Origin: DASXUX01 sp036504595
GTDB taxonomy: Bacteria; Planctomycetota; SZUA-567; H5-PLA8
DNA: 64,000 nucleotides
Reading direction: 5' to 3'
NCBI GenBank assembly: GCA_036504595.1
Contig: DASXUX010000002.1
Span: 1-64,000, forward strand
The number at the start of each line of letters is the position of its first letter. Position 1 is the stretch's first letter. A program made the position numbers and the translations under genes. Positions 15,877 through 25,152 of the stretch are shown in pieces. The notes beneath the pieces are model-generated. The model searched no databases. It was given only the letters and a program-made list of their open reading frames with translations, and was not told where the DNA came from.

Positions 15877-17400
15877 ATGCGTAGCCTGTTCATCGCCAAC
15901 CGTGGTGAAATCGCCCTTCGCGTCGCCCGCACCGCTCGACGCATGGGGTTGCAGGTGCTCGGCGCGTTCTCCAGCGTCGATGGCGGATTGCCCCACCTGC
16001 GCTTGTGCCATCGCGCGACGGAGCTCACCGGCGAACCGGCGAAAGTCTACCTCGACATCGGCAAGATCATCGACGCCGCAAGAAAACTCGGCGCCGATGC
16101 CGTCCATCCCGGCTACGGATTCCTTGCTGAGAAAGCCGAATTTGCCGCGGCCGTCAATGACGCGGGAATGACGTTCGTCGGACCGACTCCGAAGCAGATC
16201 GAAACGCTCGGCGATAAAGTCGCCGCAAAAAAGGCCGCGGCGGCGGCCGGCGTGCCGTTAGTCCCCGGCCACGCTGAAGCGCTTGAAGACCTCGCGCAGG
16301 CCCGACAGGTTGCACAGAAAGTCGGCTACCCCGTCTTGATCAAAGCGGCCGGCGGCGGCGGCGGGCGCGGCATGCGCATGGTCAAAGCCGCTGCGCAGTT
16401 CGACGACGCTTTCGCGCGAGCCCGCTCCGAAGCTCAGGCCGCGTTCGGCGATCCGCGCGTCTTCATCGAACGCTACATCCGTCGCGCGCGGCACGTTGAA
16501 ATCCAGGTGCTCGGCGACGGCAAGGGACGCGCGATCTCGCTCGGCGAACGCGATTGCTCCATCCAGCGCCGCCATCAGAAGCTGCTCGAAGAATCCCCCG
16601 CCCCCGGCCTGGTTGCTTCGGTCGCGGCGAAGATGGGCGCGCTCGCGGCGGGCCTCGCGGCTTCCGTGAACTATCGCGGCGCCGGAACCGTGGAGTTCAT
16701 CGTGCCGTTCGGCACGCAGGAATTCTTCTTCATCGAAGTCAACACGCGCCTGCAGGTCGAACATCCCGTCACGGAAATGTGCACGGGCATCGACCTCGTC
16801 GAAGCGCAACTTCTAGTCGCACAGCGCGGCGCATTGCCGGAGCGACTCAAGACGCTGATGAGCGGCCAAAGCAGACTCGCCAGTCTCCGGCGCGGTCACG
16901 CCATCGAAGCGCGCATCATCGCCGAAGACCCCGACAACGATTTCAGGCCTTCGTGCGGAAAGCTGGACTGCGTGCTGTTGCCGAATGGTCCCGGCGTTCG
17001 CGTGGATAGCTGGGCCGAAGCGGGCTTGAGCGTCAGTCCCTTCTACGATTCGCTGCTCGGTAAAGTCATCGCCTGGGGTCAGACGCGCGCCGAAGCCATC
17101 GCTCGTTTGGAATTGGCATTACACGAAACGCTGATCGGTCCGCTACACAACACCGCGCCGTTCCTGGCGCGATTGCTGGCGACCAAAGCGTTGCGCAGCG
17201 GCCAGTACGACACGGGCACTCTTGCGCGCCTGCAGGAGAATGGCAACGGTTTCGGGCTGGATGGAATCCCCGCCCAGGCTGCTGTCGCCGCGGCGGCGGA
17301 ATGTCTTGCGCGCAGCCGCCGAGTCGCGGTCATGCCGCGCTGGCTGGTTGGTCGGGCGCTGAGCCCGTGGCAACTGAGCGTTTCGCCGGAGGACCGCTAA
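15877..17400 (+). CDS. accC: Biotin carboxylase subunit
   Basis: 507 aa. It carboxylates biotin with ATP and bicarbonate. The start at ATG 15877 gives the canonical MRSLFIANRGEIALRV; an upstream in-frame start would read through the heptamer repeat. The ATP-grasp glycine loop is AAGGGGGRGMRMV (157-169), RDCSIQRRHQK at 225-235 contains the conserved active-site region, and FIEVNTRLQVEHPVTEMCTGIDLVE carries the metal-binding Glu and catalytic Arg. The C-terminal region (HAIEARIIAEDPDNDFRPSCGKL) is typical. It ends in TAATG, where its TAA overlaps the ATG of the biotin carrier gene, giving translational coupling. It may serve both this carboxylase and fatty acid synthesis. Confidence 0.9.
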   Translation: MRSLFIANRGEIALRVARTARRMGLQVLGAFSSVDGGLPHLRLCHRATELTGEPAKVYLDIGKIIDAARKLGADAVHPGYGFLAEKAEFAAAVNDAGMTFVGPTPKQIETLGDKVAAKKAAAAAGVPLVPGHAEALEDLAQARQVAQKVGYPVLIKAAGGGGGRGMRMVKAAAQFDDAFARARSEAQAAFGDPRVFIERYIRRARHVEIQVLGDGKGRAISLGERDCSIQRRHQKLLEESPAPGLVASVAAKMGALAAGLAASVNYRGAGTVEFIVPFGTQEFFFIEVNTRLQVEHPVTEMCTGIDLVEAQLLVAQRGALPERLKTLMSGQSRLASLRRGHAIEARIIAEDPDNDFRPSCGKLDCVLLPNGPGVRVDSWAEAGLSVSPFYDSLLGKVIAWGQTRAEAIARLELALHETLIGPLHNTAPFLARLLATKALRSGQYDTGTLARLQENGNGFGLDGIPAQAAVAAAAECLARSRRVAVMPRWLVGRALSPWQLSVSPEDR

Positions 17401-17936
17401 TGCTCGCTGCTCAGCGTTACATTCTTCGTGCTCGCGACAATCCGCAGAAGATTCTGCGCTTCACACTGGAGCCTGACGGGACACTCTCCGTCGCGGAGCA
17501 TCCACGGCAGCAAGTCAAAATCCTGCGCTGCGATGACAACGGCCTGGTGACCGTACTATGGGGAGACCAAGTCCTCAGCGCGATTGTCACCAGCGGCGGC
17601 GAAGGCGGCGAGGCGCTCGACGTCGCCGTCGAAGGCCGAAAACACGCACTCCGCCTGCGCGAAGCCACTCTCGACGCCATGCGCGAGGCGCTCGTCGCCT
17701 CGCAACACGTCGGCGGAGCCGATGAAATCCGCAGCCCGATTCCAGGCCTGGTGAAAGCCGTGTTGGTAAAGGCCGGCGACAAAATCGCCTCCGGCCAGAC
17801 CGCGATCGTCCTCGAAGCGATGAAGATGGAGAACGAAATCGCCGCCCCACACGCCGCCACGGTGACATCCGTTGAAGTCCAACCCGGCCAGGCCGTCGCC
17901 GCCGGCGCGCTGCTGCTGAAACTTCAGCACGGGTAA
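17400..17936 (+). CDS. Biotin carboxyl carrier protein of acyl-CoA carboxylase
   Basis: 178 aa from the ATG overlapping the preceding stop by one base. Residues 1-100 form a small beta-rich linker domain (PQKILRFTLEPDGTLSVAEH) of the kind that joins carrier and carboxylase in propionyl- and methylcrotonyl-CoA carboxylases. Residues about 108-178 are a biotinyl domain with the diagnostic EAMKMEN, where Lys142 receives biotin. PIPGLVKAVLVKAGDKI and QPGQAVAAGALLLKLQ are the flanking strands. A separate carrier with a BT-like linker argues for a three-subunit acyl-CoA carboxylase rather than acetyl-CoA carboxylase alone. It is the last gene of the operon; the next gene converges 31 bp away with no repeat between. 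Confidence 0.88.
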   Translation: MLAAQRYILRARDNPQKILRFTLEPDGTLSVAEHPRQQVKILRCDDNGLVTVLWGDQVLSAIVTSGGEGGEALDVAVEGRKHALRLREATLDAMREALVASQHVGGADEIRSPIPGLVKAVLVKAGDKIASGQTAIVLEAMKMENEIAAPHAATVTSVEVQPGQAVAAGALLLKLQHG

Positions 17937-17967
17937 GATACTATGCCCATGAAGGCATTTCTCGGAC

Positions 17968-19605
17968 TTAGGGCTTGATTCTTGGCGGAGGCGCCGGCGA
18001 AGTCTGGAGCCGCAGATACCAATCGTCCTGATACATCACCCAGATCTGCGGCGCATCCATAGTCTCGCGCTGCTTCTTGAATTTGTTGAACAGCTTGGCA
18101 GCGACCGTCGCTGTGCATTGCTTCATATCCGGGCTATAGTCAACTTTCTTAAGATCCCAACCCTCAAGGTCCGCGCCGATCGAAATCAGACCGCGAAATA
18201 TTCGGTAAAAGCCCAGCATTCCCTCGCGGCCTTTCGCCGCCACTTCCTCGGGCTCGAAAAACCCAAGCACGTCCGCATTTTCGGGGTTCTTCGTGATTTT
18301 CCAGAAGCCTTCGACACGCACCGGCAACCGGGCCTTCAGCCGAGCGGCGCGAATCTTCTCAGCAAACGGCGCCACTCGCAGCGCCGCTGGAAAATCGTCC
18401 CATGCCTTCAGCGCCGCTTCAAACTCCCGCTTCTCCTCCGCCGCCTGAGCGGCCTGCACGGCTCGGTCATACGCTTCCGAGGCCGCCTTCAGCCGCGTCC
18501 CGCGCACGCGCTCCAGCATCTCCTCGGCCTTTTTTCCCCAGCGCGAGTCGCCGAATTCGAGCGCCACTTTATGAAAGCTGCTCAGCGCAGACTCGTAGTC
18601 TTCCGGACTGCGTTCCCACATCGTGAGCGCGCCATCGTAGGCCTGCCGCGCCGGATTGGGTCTCAACGCTACGATACCGCCCGCGACCAGAAGAAAGAGC
18701 ACACCCGCCAGAGCTCCAATGACTACCGGATGCAAGCGGCGCTTGGATGCAGACGACGTTCCCGCGCAGATTCGTTCGAGCGCCAACACAACTTCGCCCA
18801 TCGTCTGTGGCCGCTGCTCGCGCTCTTTAGCCATCATCTTTACGATCAGATCGTTCAACGGCGGCGGAACTCCTGCGCGCCGAGCCGACGGTGCGGGAGC
18901 CGCCTCTTGTATATGTTTTTGAATCACGCCCACCGCCGTCTTCGCGGTGAACGGCGGACTGCCGACGAGCATGTGGTAGATCGTGCAGCCCAGCGAGTAA
19001 ATATCGCTGCGCCGGTCGGCGCTGCGCGCGTCCGCGGCTTGTTCGGGGGGCATATACTGCGGCGTGCCCATGGTCTCGCCGGCCTGCGTAATCGACGAGT
19101 CTTCGTCCTCCGAAAGTGCTTTGGCCAGACCCAGATCGGCCACCTTTACTTCGCCGTGCCCGGTCAGCATCACGTTGAGGGGCTTGACGTCACGATGAAT
19201 GATGCCGCGGTGGTGAGCGGCAGCGAGGCCGCGTGCAATGCCCAAAGCTATGCTCGCCGCTTCCAGCGGCGGCAGCGGACCTTCGCGCGACATTTTGGCG
19301 GCAAGGCTCTCGCCCAGCACGAACTGCATCACAATGAAGTTCTGGCCGTTCTCGCAACCCACGTTCAGCACCTGGACGATATTGGGGTGCTCGATCTGCG
19401 CGGCCAGGCGCGCTTCAGCGATAAAGCGTTGGACGTACTGAGTGTCGGAGGCGTATTTGGCCGACAGAATCTTCACGGCCACATCTTTTTGCAGCGCCAG
19501 ATGCCGGCCCTTGTAGACCGCGCCCATCGCGCCGGAGCCAAGCAGGCGCTCGATCGCGCAGCCGCCGATGGTCTGGCCGATCAGTTCCGTCTTCGCTTCG
19601 GGCAT
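17968..19605 (-). CDS. Membrane-tethered Hanks-type Ser/Thr protein kinase with extracytoplasmic sensor-like tail
   Basis: 545 aa. The cytoplasmic kinase domain covers about 10-280: Gly-rich loop GSGAMGAVYKG (23-33), catalytic Lys45 in VAVKIL, HRDVKPLN with Asp139 and Asn144, DLG (157-159), and the MPPEQA activation segment end (186-190). One span lies at 293-315. The tail (320-545) starts with a helical repeat region (YDGALTMWERSPEDYESALSSF) and ends in a segment (EGFWKITKNPENADVLGFFE to DDWYLRL) that looks like an NTF2/DUF4878-type fold, a possible ligand sensor. ATG 19605 is preferred to GTG 19608 because GAGG is then 6 nt away. No cognate phosphatase is visible nearby. Confidence 0.85.
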   Translation of the reverse strand: MPEAKTELIGQTIGGCAIERLLGSGAMGAVYKGRHLALQKDVAVKILSAKYASDTQYVQRFIAEARLAAQIEHPNIVQVLNVGCENGQNFIVMQFVLGESLAAKMSREGPLPPLEAASIALGIARGLAAAHHRGIIHRDVKPLNVMLTGHGEVKVADLGLAKALSEDEDSSITQAGETMGTPQYMPPEQAADARSADRRSDIYSLGCTIYHMLVGSPPFTAKTAVGVIQKHIQEAAPAPSARRAGVPPPLNDLIVKMMAKEREQRPQTMGEVVLALERICAGTSSASKRRLHPVVIGALAGVLFLLVAGGIVALRPNPARQAYDGALTMWERSPEDYESALSSFHKVALEFGDSRWGKKAEEMLERVRGTRLKAASEAYDRAVQAAQAAEEKREFEAALKAWDDFPAALRVAPFAEKIRAARLKARLPVRVEGFWKITKNPENADVLGFFEPEEVAAKGREGMLGFYRIFRGLISIGADLEGWDLKKVDYSPDMKQCTATVAAKLFNKFKKQRETMDAPQIWVMYQDDWYLRLQTSPAPPPRIKP

Positions 19606-19646
19606 CACCGACCTCGATCATCCACTGAACGCTTCCCTCTCGGGAC

Positions 19647-21866
19647 TCACTTAATGTCGAAAATGCCCACATCTATGTACTGCCCACCCGTGGTTTGGTG
19701 ACAGTGCACGGCGATAATGTTTTTGCCAGGCTTCAGTGCAGCCTTCCCATCCGCGTTCATTTCGACAGGCTCGTATTCGCTAATGAATCCCTTCACTTTA
19801 GCGGCCAACTTCCCGTTGATGTAGACCTCCGCGTCTTCGTCGTGATGCATCATCAACTGTGGGTCTTTCAACTTCGATTCGTCCAGCATGAATTCTCGGC
19901 GCGCCCAGATGTCCGCCGTTTTCCATTCGGTGCGCACGACCGCTCCAGGCGTGCCATTCGTGCCGAAGCCCGCCACGCCTTCTTTCCATGCGCTAGCGTC
20001 GAACGCGGCGCTGAACCAATCGTCGGCCGGCTTGTCGATCGTGTAGCGCCATGTTACCGCCTCATTTTGAGCTGTCGGCAGCACCACGCGGGTTTCCGGC
20101 GGCGGCGGGAACTCGCCTTTATTCGCCGCAGCAGCCTGCGCCTCATCGAGTTTCAGCAGCGCACGGTCGTAGGTGTAAAGACCGTTGCACTCAGTCTCGA
20201 CATCGGTGATCTGCGTGTAGATCGACGCATTCAGCCCCGCGCTGTCTTTCAGTTCATAGACTTTCCGCATCAGGCCCACAAAGCGCTTCGTCAACGCCTG
20301 TGAGCTGGCCATTCCCTGGTAGCCCCACGTCTTTTGCGTCCAGGTGTGACCGTCAACACCCAGACCCAAGCCGCCGAATTCGCCCAGCACCGACGCGCGG
20401 TCGGCTTCAAGCTTCGGCGCCCCGGGGCCGGGATAGTTGTGCATGTCAATCACATCGCCGCATTTCCGGTCCGTCCAGCCGCTGGCATTGTTCACCAGCC
20501 GCGAAGGGTCGGCGTCTTTGGTCCACTTGGTCAGGCGCGGCGTGTCATACTGGCCCCAGCCTTCGTTGAAGACGACCCACATAATGATGGACGGATGGTT
20601 GTAGCGGCCCTCGATCAGCGCTTTGAGTTCCTGCTCGAAAATCTGCGCGCCGTCTTCCGATTTGCGCGTGTCGGTTTTGTCGTTCCCGGCCGAACCGCTC
20701 GGCATGTCCTGCCAGACCAGCAGGCCAAGCTTGTCGCACCAGTAGTACCAGCGCTCGGGCTCAACTTTGACGTGCTTGCGGAGCATGTTGTAGCCGAGTT
20801 TCTTATGCGCTTCGATGTCGAAGCGCAGGGCTTCATCGGTCGGCGCCGTGTAGATGCCGTCCGGCCAGAAACCTTGATCCAGCGTGCCGACCTGGAAGAC
20901 GAACTTGCCGTTGAGCATCAACCGGTTGACGCCCCTCTCGTCTTTCGCCATCGCGATCTTGCGCATGCCGAAATAGCATTGAACATGGTCATCTCCACAA
21001 TCAACGATCAGGTCGTATAGAATCGGGTTCTCCGGCGACCAGAGCATTGCCTCGTTCATTGGGATGACGATTTCTTCGCCCGATTTTCCAGTCCCATCCC
21101 ACTGAAGATTGCGTCCCCCCATCACTGCTGCCGAAACTTTCTCCACTTTTCCGTTCACTGCCGCGACTATACGCACGCATTTCCCGTCCACGTCTGGCGT
21201 GATTTTGATTTTGTCGATGTACACTTGTGCCACCGGCTCCAGCCACACCGTCTGCCAGATGCCGGTCACCGGCGTGTAGAAGATGCCGCCGGGCCTGCGG
21301 ACCTGCTTGCCGCGCGGCTGCGGTCCGGCGTCTGTCGGGTCGAAAACACCGACCACAATTTCCTGCGGCGCACCCGGCTTGATCGCATCGGTAATGTCGA
21401 AGCTGAAGCCGTCGTAACCACCGCGATGTTTGCCGAGTTCCTTGCCGTTGACGAAGACTGTCGTTTCCCAATCGACAGCGCCGAAATGCAGTAGGACGCG
21501 CTTGCCTGCCCAAGCCTGCGGAATCTCAACGTTTCGGTGGTACCAGAGCCGTTCCTTCTCGCTCACGCGCTTCATCACGCCAGAAAGCGCCGACTCAATC
21601 GGAAAAGGGACCAGGATTCTTCCGGCGTAATCTTTCGGCGCATCGGCGGTTTTGTCGGTGATCGCGTACTCCCAAAGGCCGTTCAGATTCAGCCAATCCT
21701 TGCGCACCATCTGCGGGCGCGGATATTCAGGCAACGCCTTTTCCGGTGACACGTCCTTGGCCCAGCGCGTCATCAGCGGCGCAGCCTGGGGCTGCCAGTC
21801 GACCGCATAAAGGGAGACCGACAACGCGACCATGAGAAGGCTCACTGAAATGCAGATTGACCGCAT
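19647..21866 (-). CDS. Secreted glycoside hydrolase family 2 enzyme (beta-galactosidase/glucuronidase-like)
   Basis: 739 aa. ATG 21866 is chosen because it starts a Sec signal (MRSICISVSLLMVALSVSLYA). Residues about 40-210 are the jelly-roll sugar-binding domain (LNGLWEYAI, LWYHRNVEIPQAWAGKRVLLHFGAVD, VFVNGKELGKHRGGYDGFSFDIT), about 215-310 an Ig-like domain, and about 315-600 the TIM barrel. The acid/base is Glu435 in VFNEGW and the nucleophile Glu496 in LGEFGG. The last 120 residues (VAGFGTNGTPGAVVRTEWKT to NIIAVHCHQTTGG) form a further sandwich. The bond cleaved is a terminal beta-linked sugar; the exact sugar cannot be told. Periplasmic or surface location. Confidence 0.88.
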   Translation of the reverse strand: MRSICISVSLLMVALSVSLYAVDWQPQAAPLMTRWAKDVSPEKALPEYPRPQMVRKDWLNLNGLWEYAITDKTADAPKDYAGRILVPFPIESALSGVMKRVSEKERLWYHRNVEIPQAWAGKRVLLHFGAVDWETTVFVNGKELGKHRGGYDGFSFDITDAIKPGAPQEIVVGVFDPTDAGPQPRGKQVRRPGGIFYTPVTGIWQTVWLEPVAQVYIDKIKITPDVDGKCVRIVAAVNGKVEKVSAAVMGGRNLQWDGTGKSGEEIVIPMNEAMLWSPENPILYDLIVDCGDDHVQCYFGMRKIAMAKDERGVNRLMLNGKFVFQVGTLDQGFWPDGIYTAPTDEALRFDIEAHKKLGYNMLRKHVKVEPERWYYWCDKLGLLVWQDMPSGSAGNDKTDTRKSEDGAQIFEQELKALIEGRYNHPSIIMWVVFNEGWGQYDTPRLTKWTKDADPSRLVNNASGWTDRKCGDVIDMHNYPGPGAPKLEADRASVLGEFGGLGLGVDGHTWTQKTWGYQGMASSQALTKRFVGLMRKVYELKDSAGLNASIYTQITDVETECNGLYTYDRALLKLDEAQAAAANKGEFPPPPETRVVLPTAQNEAVTWRYTIDKPADDWFSAAFDASAWKEGVAGFGTNGTPGAVVRTEWKTADIWARREFMLDESKLKDPQLMMHHDEDAEVYINGKLAAKVKGFISEYEPVEMNADGKAALKPGKNIIAVHCHQTTGGQYIDVGIFDIK

Positions 21867-21940
21867 GCTTCTCGATTCCTTTGATTGAGTCTGTTGCTTT
21901 AGCGGCATTTTAGCCGTGAGTCATTCAACAACAACCCGCT

Positions 21941-23305
21941 TCACACAGCCTTATTATCTTGCGTTTGCGGACTGCCGGCTGGCGGCGGCGGTGCGGCGTC
22001 ATCGACGACGACTTTTCCCGCCGGCCCCGCACGCTCCAACCGGAACAAGCGCGACACCCAGCCTGCGGCATCGGCTCCATCGCCTTCCCGCGCGGCCTGC
22101 TTGAGCGTCTCCAGCGGCCCGTGCAGGAAACGGCCCTGAAACCGTTCCAGCGCGCGCTGGAGTTCCGCTAGAGCCTGCGGATCCAGTTTATCGCTGCGTG
22201 CCTGGGCGAGCACTTCCTGTCGCAGAGCGGCGGCGTGTTCCAGCAGTTTGCGCGCCGCATCTTTGGTGCCGCTGTCCTGGAGTGTCCGCAGAAGATCGCG
22301 CGCCTCTTCGGCCAGGCGCGGCCGCCAGCGCACTGCAACCTGTTCGCGCTCCCGGCGCCCGTCCCGCGCAACTTCCTCCAAGTCATCGATGTCGTAGACA
22401 AAAGCGTCCTCGGACGACTCCGGGATTTTCGGATCCACGTTTCGCGGCACGGAAATATCGATCAGGCAAATCGTGCGCCCTCCGCGCACTTTCATCGCCG
22501 CCGAAACGTGCTCCGGCCCGACGATGTAATGCGGCGCCGCCGCGGACACCAGCACGATGTCCACTTTGCACAGATGATCCGTCAGATTCGCCAGCAAGCA
22601 CGGCTTGCCGCCCTCGCGAGCAGCGAAATCTGCCACGCGCGCCTCCGTGCGGCCGGCAACCAGAATTTCGGACACGCCCGCCGAACGCAGCGCGCGCACG
22701 ATGCCCGTGGCCATCTCGCCGGTGCCGACGACGAGAACTTTTCGCCCTTTCACGTCGAAGAGTTTGTTCGCCAGTGCCACCGCCGCCGAACTGACCGACG
22801 CCTGGCAGCGCCCGATGCCGCCATCCGAACGAACTTCCTTCGCCAGGAAAAAAGAGCGCTCGAAGAGCCGGTGCAGCACCGGTCCACATGCGCCGACTTC
22901 GCTGGCGACGCGGAAAGCTTCCTTCGACTGCGCGAGAATCTCCGTTTCGCCGACGATTTGCGAATCCAGTGACGCCGCGACCTCGAACAAGTGCCGTGCC
23001 GCGTCGGCTCCTTTGAATTCGTACAGCGACGGCGCAAGCTCGGCGACCGGCACGCGGTGGAACTCACTGAGGAACGCCTGAATCTGGTTTGCCGGCTGAA
23101 TGCCGCTCTCTTTGGCGACAGCGATCAACTCCACGCGGTTGCACGTGGACAGGATCACTGCTTCTCGAAACCCGCGCGCCAGAAGATTCGTAAGCGCGTT
23201 CGGCAGATCGGCCGCGCGAAACGCAAGCCGCTCCCGCAGCGCCACTGGCGCTTTGTGGTGCGAGAGTCCCACCAGGTGGAGGCAGTCGTCAAGCGACGCG
23301 CTCAT
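21941..23305 (-). CDS. hemA: Glutamyl-tRNA reductase
   Basis: 454 aa. The NADPH-dependent reduction of glutamyl-tRNA(Glu) to glutamate semialdehyde is the first committed step of C5 heme and siroheme synthesis. LVGLSHHKAPVALRERL is the N-terminal signature, and ILSTCNRVEL carries the nucleophile Cys55. GGIGRCQASVSSAAVALANKLF and KVLVVGTGEMATGIVRAL form the NADPH domain, and a helical dimerisation domain ends the protein. The N-terminus overlaps the CcsA/HemX stop by 4 nt, and the operon order (CysG-N, CcsA/HemX, HemA) links siroheme, cytochrome assembly and tetrapyrrole supply. The C-terminal tail is Pro/Ala-rich (DDAAPPPPAGSPQTQD) and unlikely to be structured. Confidence 0.93.
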   Translation of the reverse strand: MSASLDDCLHLVGLSHHKAPVALRERLAFRAADLPNALTNLLARGFREAVILSTCNRVELIAVAKESGIQPANQIQAFLSEFHRVPVAELAPSLYEFKGADAARHLFEVAASLDSQIVGETEILAQSKEAFRVASEVGACGPVLHRLFERSFFLAKEVRSDGGIGRCQASVSSAAVALANKLFDVKGRKVLVVGTGEMATGIVRALRSAGVSEILVAGRTEARVADFAAREGGKPCLLANLTDHLCKVDIVLVSAAAPHYIVGPEHVSAAMKVRGGRTICLIDISVPRNVDPKIPESSEDAFVYDIDDLEEVARDGRREREQVAVRWRPRLAEEARDLLRTLQDSGTKDAARKLLEHAAALRQEVLAQARSDKLDPQALAELQRALERFQGRFLHGPLETLKQAAREGDGADAAGWVSRLFRLERAGPAGKVVVDDAAPPPPAGSPQTQDNKAV

Positions 23306-24294
23306 GCCGCCTCCACTGCGCGGGTGGCACGCATGTGACTGGCGCCGTCTCTTCTGGCGCCAATCTCATGCGTGCGATTCGGCCGTTCCGCGCGCCTGAG
23401 TCCACGCAAGCTGACGCGCACACACGAGCCTGACATCCCTTCGCGATCCGCCGGCCCATTGTCGTTAAGAGACGCCGGCTGCGGATTCGAATTTGCCGGC
23501 GCGGCCTTCCCGATCGGGTGGCTCAGCACAAACGTGGCGACGACCAGCCCGGCGCCAATCAATACGAAGCGCGCGGAGCGCCGGCCGTGCAGCCGGTTGA
23601 TCGCGCGGCCGAGCAACAGGAGTAAAAATACCAGCCAGGTGACTTCCGCCGCTAAAATCTTCGGATCGGTCCAGAACGGCCGGTTGAGGCGCTTGGTCAT
23701 CACCGCGCCAGTGCCAATCGCGATCGCAAAAGCGAGCAGTCCCAGCCACGCGCAGACAACTTCCAATTTCTCCAATCGCTCCAGGCTGGGAAGTTCGCGG
23801 AATAGCACGCCAAAAACTTTGCGGCGCAGCATGCGGCTTTGTTCCAGATACAACACGCTTGCCCCGCACGCAGTGAGGAACAACCCATAGCCCAGAAACG
23901 CCGACAGAATGTGCGGCGCCAGCAGGTTGCCGGCGGGAGTTGCCAGCGGCGGGCCGTCTTTCGGCAAAATGTGCGAAAGCGCCATCAGTAGAGTCACGAT
24001 GGGCAAAATGATCGCGCCCAGCGAACGCGTAGCGTAAACCGCCAACGCGGTCAAAAAGCTGAATGCCAGCGCCCAACCCAGCAACCCGGTGATCTCGGCC
24101 GGGCTGTTGAAGAAATGTGTTTCGCTTTGCACGCAGAAGACGCCGATGGATGCAGTCTTCAGCGCCAAACCCATCGCCGCCAACCCAAACTGCACGCGGT
24201 TGTCTCGCAGCCCTTCCCGCCAAAAACTGGCGATCGCCAGCGTAGAGGCCACGGCGAAACAGACCAGCGCTGCCAGAGACAGTGTGTCGATCAC
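23302..24294 (-). CDS. CcsA/HemX-type cytochrome c assembly membrane protein
   Basis: 330 aa with about eight membrane segments. The conserved features are the LSHILP and LAPHILSAFLGYGLF histidines (probable heme ligands) and the C-terminal VVATFVLSHPIG. HemX proteins beside hemA share this fold with CcsA heme handlers, so either role (heme delivery for cytochrome c, or control of HemA level) fits. It overlaps both neighbours by 4 nt. The last about 40 residues are hydrophilic, and the segment TRAVEAA/GARRDGASHMRAT is encoded by a palindromic repeat (23327-23375), so the repeat appears to have extended or replaced the native C-terminus. Confidence 0.82.
   Translation of the reverse strand: MIDTLSLAALVCFAVASTLAIASFWREGLRDNRVQFGLAAMGLALKTASIGVFCVQSETHFFNSPAEITGLLGWALAFSFLTALAVYATRSLGAIILPIVTLLMALSHILPKDGPPLATPAGNLLAPHILSAFLGYGLFLTACGASVLYLEQSRMLRRKVFGVLFRELPSLERLEKLEVVCAWLGLLAFAIAIGTGAVMTKRLNRPFWTDPKILAAEVTWLVFLLLLLGRAINRLHGRRSARFVLIGAGLVVATFVLSHPIGKAAPANSNPQPASLNDNGPADREGMSGSCVRVSLRGLRRAERPNRTHEIGARRDGASHMRATRAVEAA
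23327..23375. repeat. Palindromic element, GCACGCATG family, copy 2 (inside ccsA)
   Basis: Arms GCACGCATGTGACTGGCGCC (23327-23346) and its inverse (23356-23375) match at 18 of 20 positions around a 9-nt loop. The arms are nearly identical to 1625-1643 and 1678-1696. A short relative of the inner hairpin is at about 43524-43539. Confidence 0.75.
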
Positions 24295-25028
24295 CGTTTT
24301 CGCTCGCCTCCAAATGCGGCACGATGGCTTCGCAGCCCGCCGCGGATTTTTCCTTCAGCCGCACCGTTTGCAGAACTCGCGATGCACGCGTCCATCTCTC
24401 TTGCCGCTGCTTCCGGCCCAAGCTGCTTCACACGCCGTGCCCAAGCGGCCGAACCGAGCGCCTGGAGCAGCTTGCGCCGCACCGCCGGATTGGTGACCTG
24501 CGCCAAAACCGTCGGCCTGCGCGATTCCAGCAACTCGGCCAGTTGCCCCCATTCCGCGCCGATGTGCCGCTCGAAGAGCTGGCGCAGCGAACGAGCCAGC
24601 GCGCATGACGCTCCGCCGGTCGAGAAGGCGATGCACAACGGTCCGCGCCGCACGGTCGCGGGCACCTGGAAGTTCCCGGCCCACGGCGGCGACGCGACGT
24701 TCACCAGCAATCCGCGCTTGCAGCCCTCCTCGGCAATTCGTCGATTCAATTCTGCATCGTCCGTTGCCGCGAACACCATCCGCATGGACTTCAGGTCCGA
24801 GAGCCGAAACCGTCGCCGCAGAACTTTTGCGCTCTTCACTTTCATGGCGGGCGGTCGAGGGCTTAGCTCGGGCGCCACCATCGTCACTTTCGCCCCGCAT
24901 TCGAGCAGCATTTCCGCTTTGCGCCACGCGACCTCGCCCCCACCAACGACGAGCACAGGCCATCCGTACAGATCAAGATTGGCCGGGTACAGCGGGAGGT
25001 GTTTTGAACGAGCCACGCGAAAGCACAT
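24291..25028 (-). CDS. Siroheme synthase N-terminal domain (precorrin-2 dehydrogenase / ferrochelatase)
   Basis: 245 aa. The Met8/CysG-N fold oxidises precorrin-2 to sirohydrochlorin with NAD and may chelate iron. LPLYPANLDLYGWPVLVVGGGEVAWRKAEMLLECGAKVTMVAPEL is the diagnostic Rossmann N-terminus, and FAATDDAELNRRIAEEGCKRGLLVNVAS follows, with the catalytic Asp in ATDD. GPLCIAFSTGGASCALARSLR and QLFERHIGAEWGQLAELL are the dimerisation and helical parts. No methyltransferase (CysG-A) half is attached, as in stand-alone enzymes. It is first in the operon and overlaps ccsA/hemX by ATGA. It starts at ATG 25028. Confidence 0.9.
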   Translation of the reverse strand: MCFRVARSKHLPLYPANLDLYGWPVLVVGGGEVAWRKAEMLLECGAKVTMVAPELSPRPPAMKVKSAKVLRRRFRLSDLKSMRMVFAATDDAELNRRIAEEGCKRGLLVNVASPPWAGNFQVPATVRRGPLCIAFSTGGASCALARSLRQLFERHIGAEWGQLAELLESRRPTVLAQVTNPAVRRKLLQALGSAAWARRVKQLGPEAAAREMDACIASSANGAAEGKIRGGLRSHRAAFGGERKR

Positions 25029-25116
25029 ACTCCTGCGCCAAAAAGCCCGCTGATTCTATCCGGCCACGCCGCAACCGTCGAGAAGAGTCTGCGGCGATTG
25101 CCGAGATCGGGTGTAA

Positions 25117-25152
25117 ACCAGACGACCAGACACCAAACACCAAACACCCACA
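25117..25152. repeat. Heptamer array, ACCAGAC word
   Basis: Units ACCAGACG, ACCAGAC, ACCAAAC, ACCAAAC, ACCCACA. This is the reverse complement of the TGTCTGG word at 32061 and 60684. It sits in the 299-bp divergent gap between 25028 and 25328. Confidence 0.6.

Noticed and set aside
18118..19701. Long plus-strand frame opposite the kinase
   Set aside because: Composition shadow; all kinase motifs lie on the minus strand.
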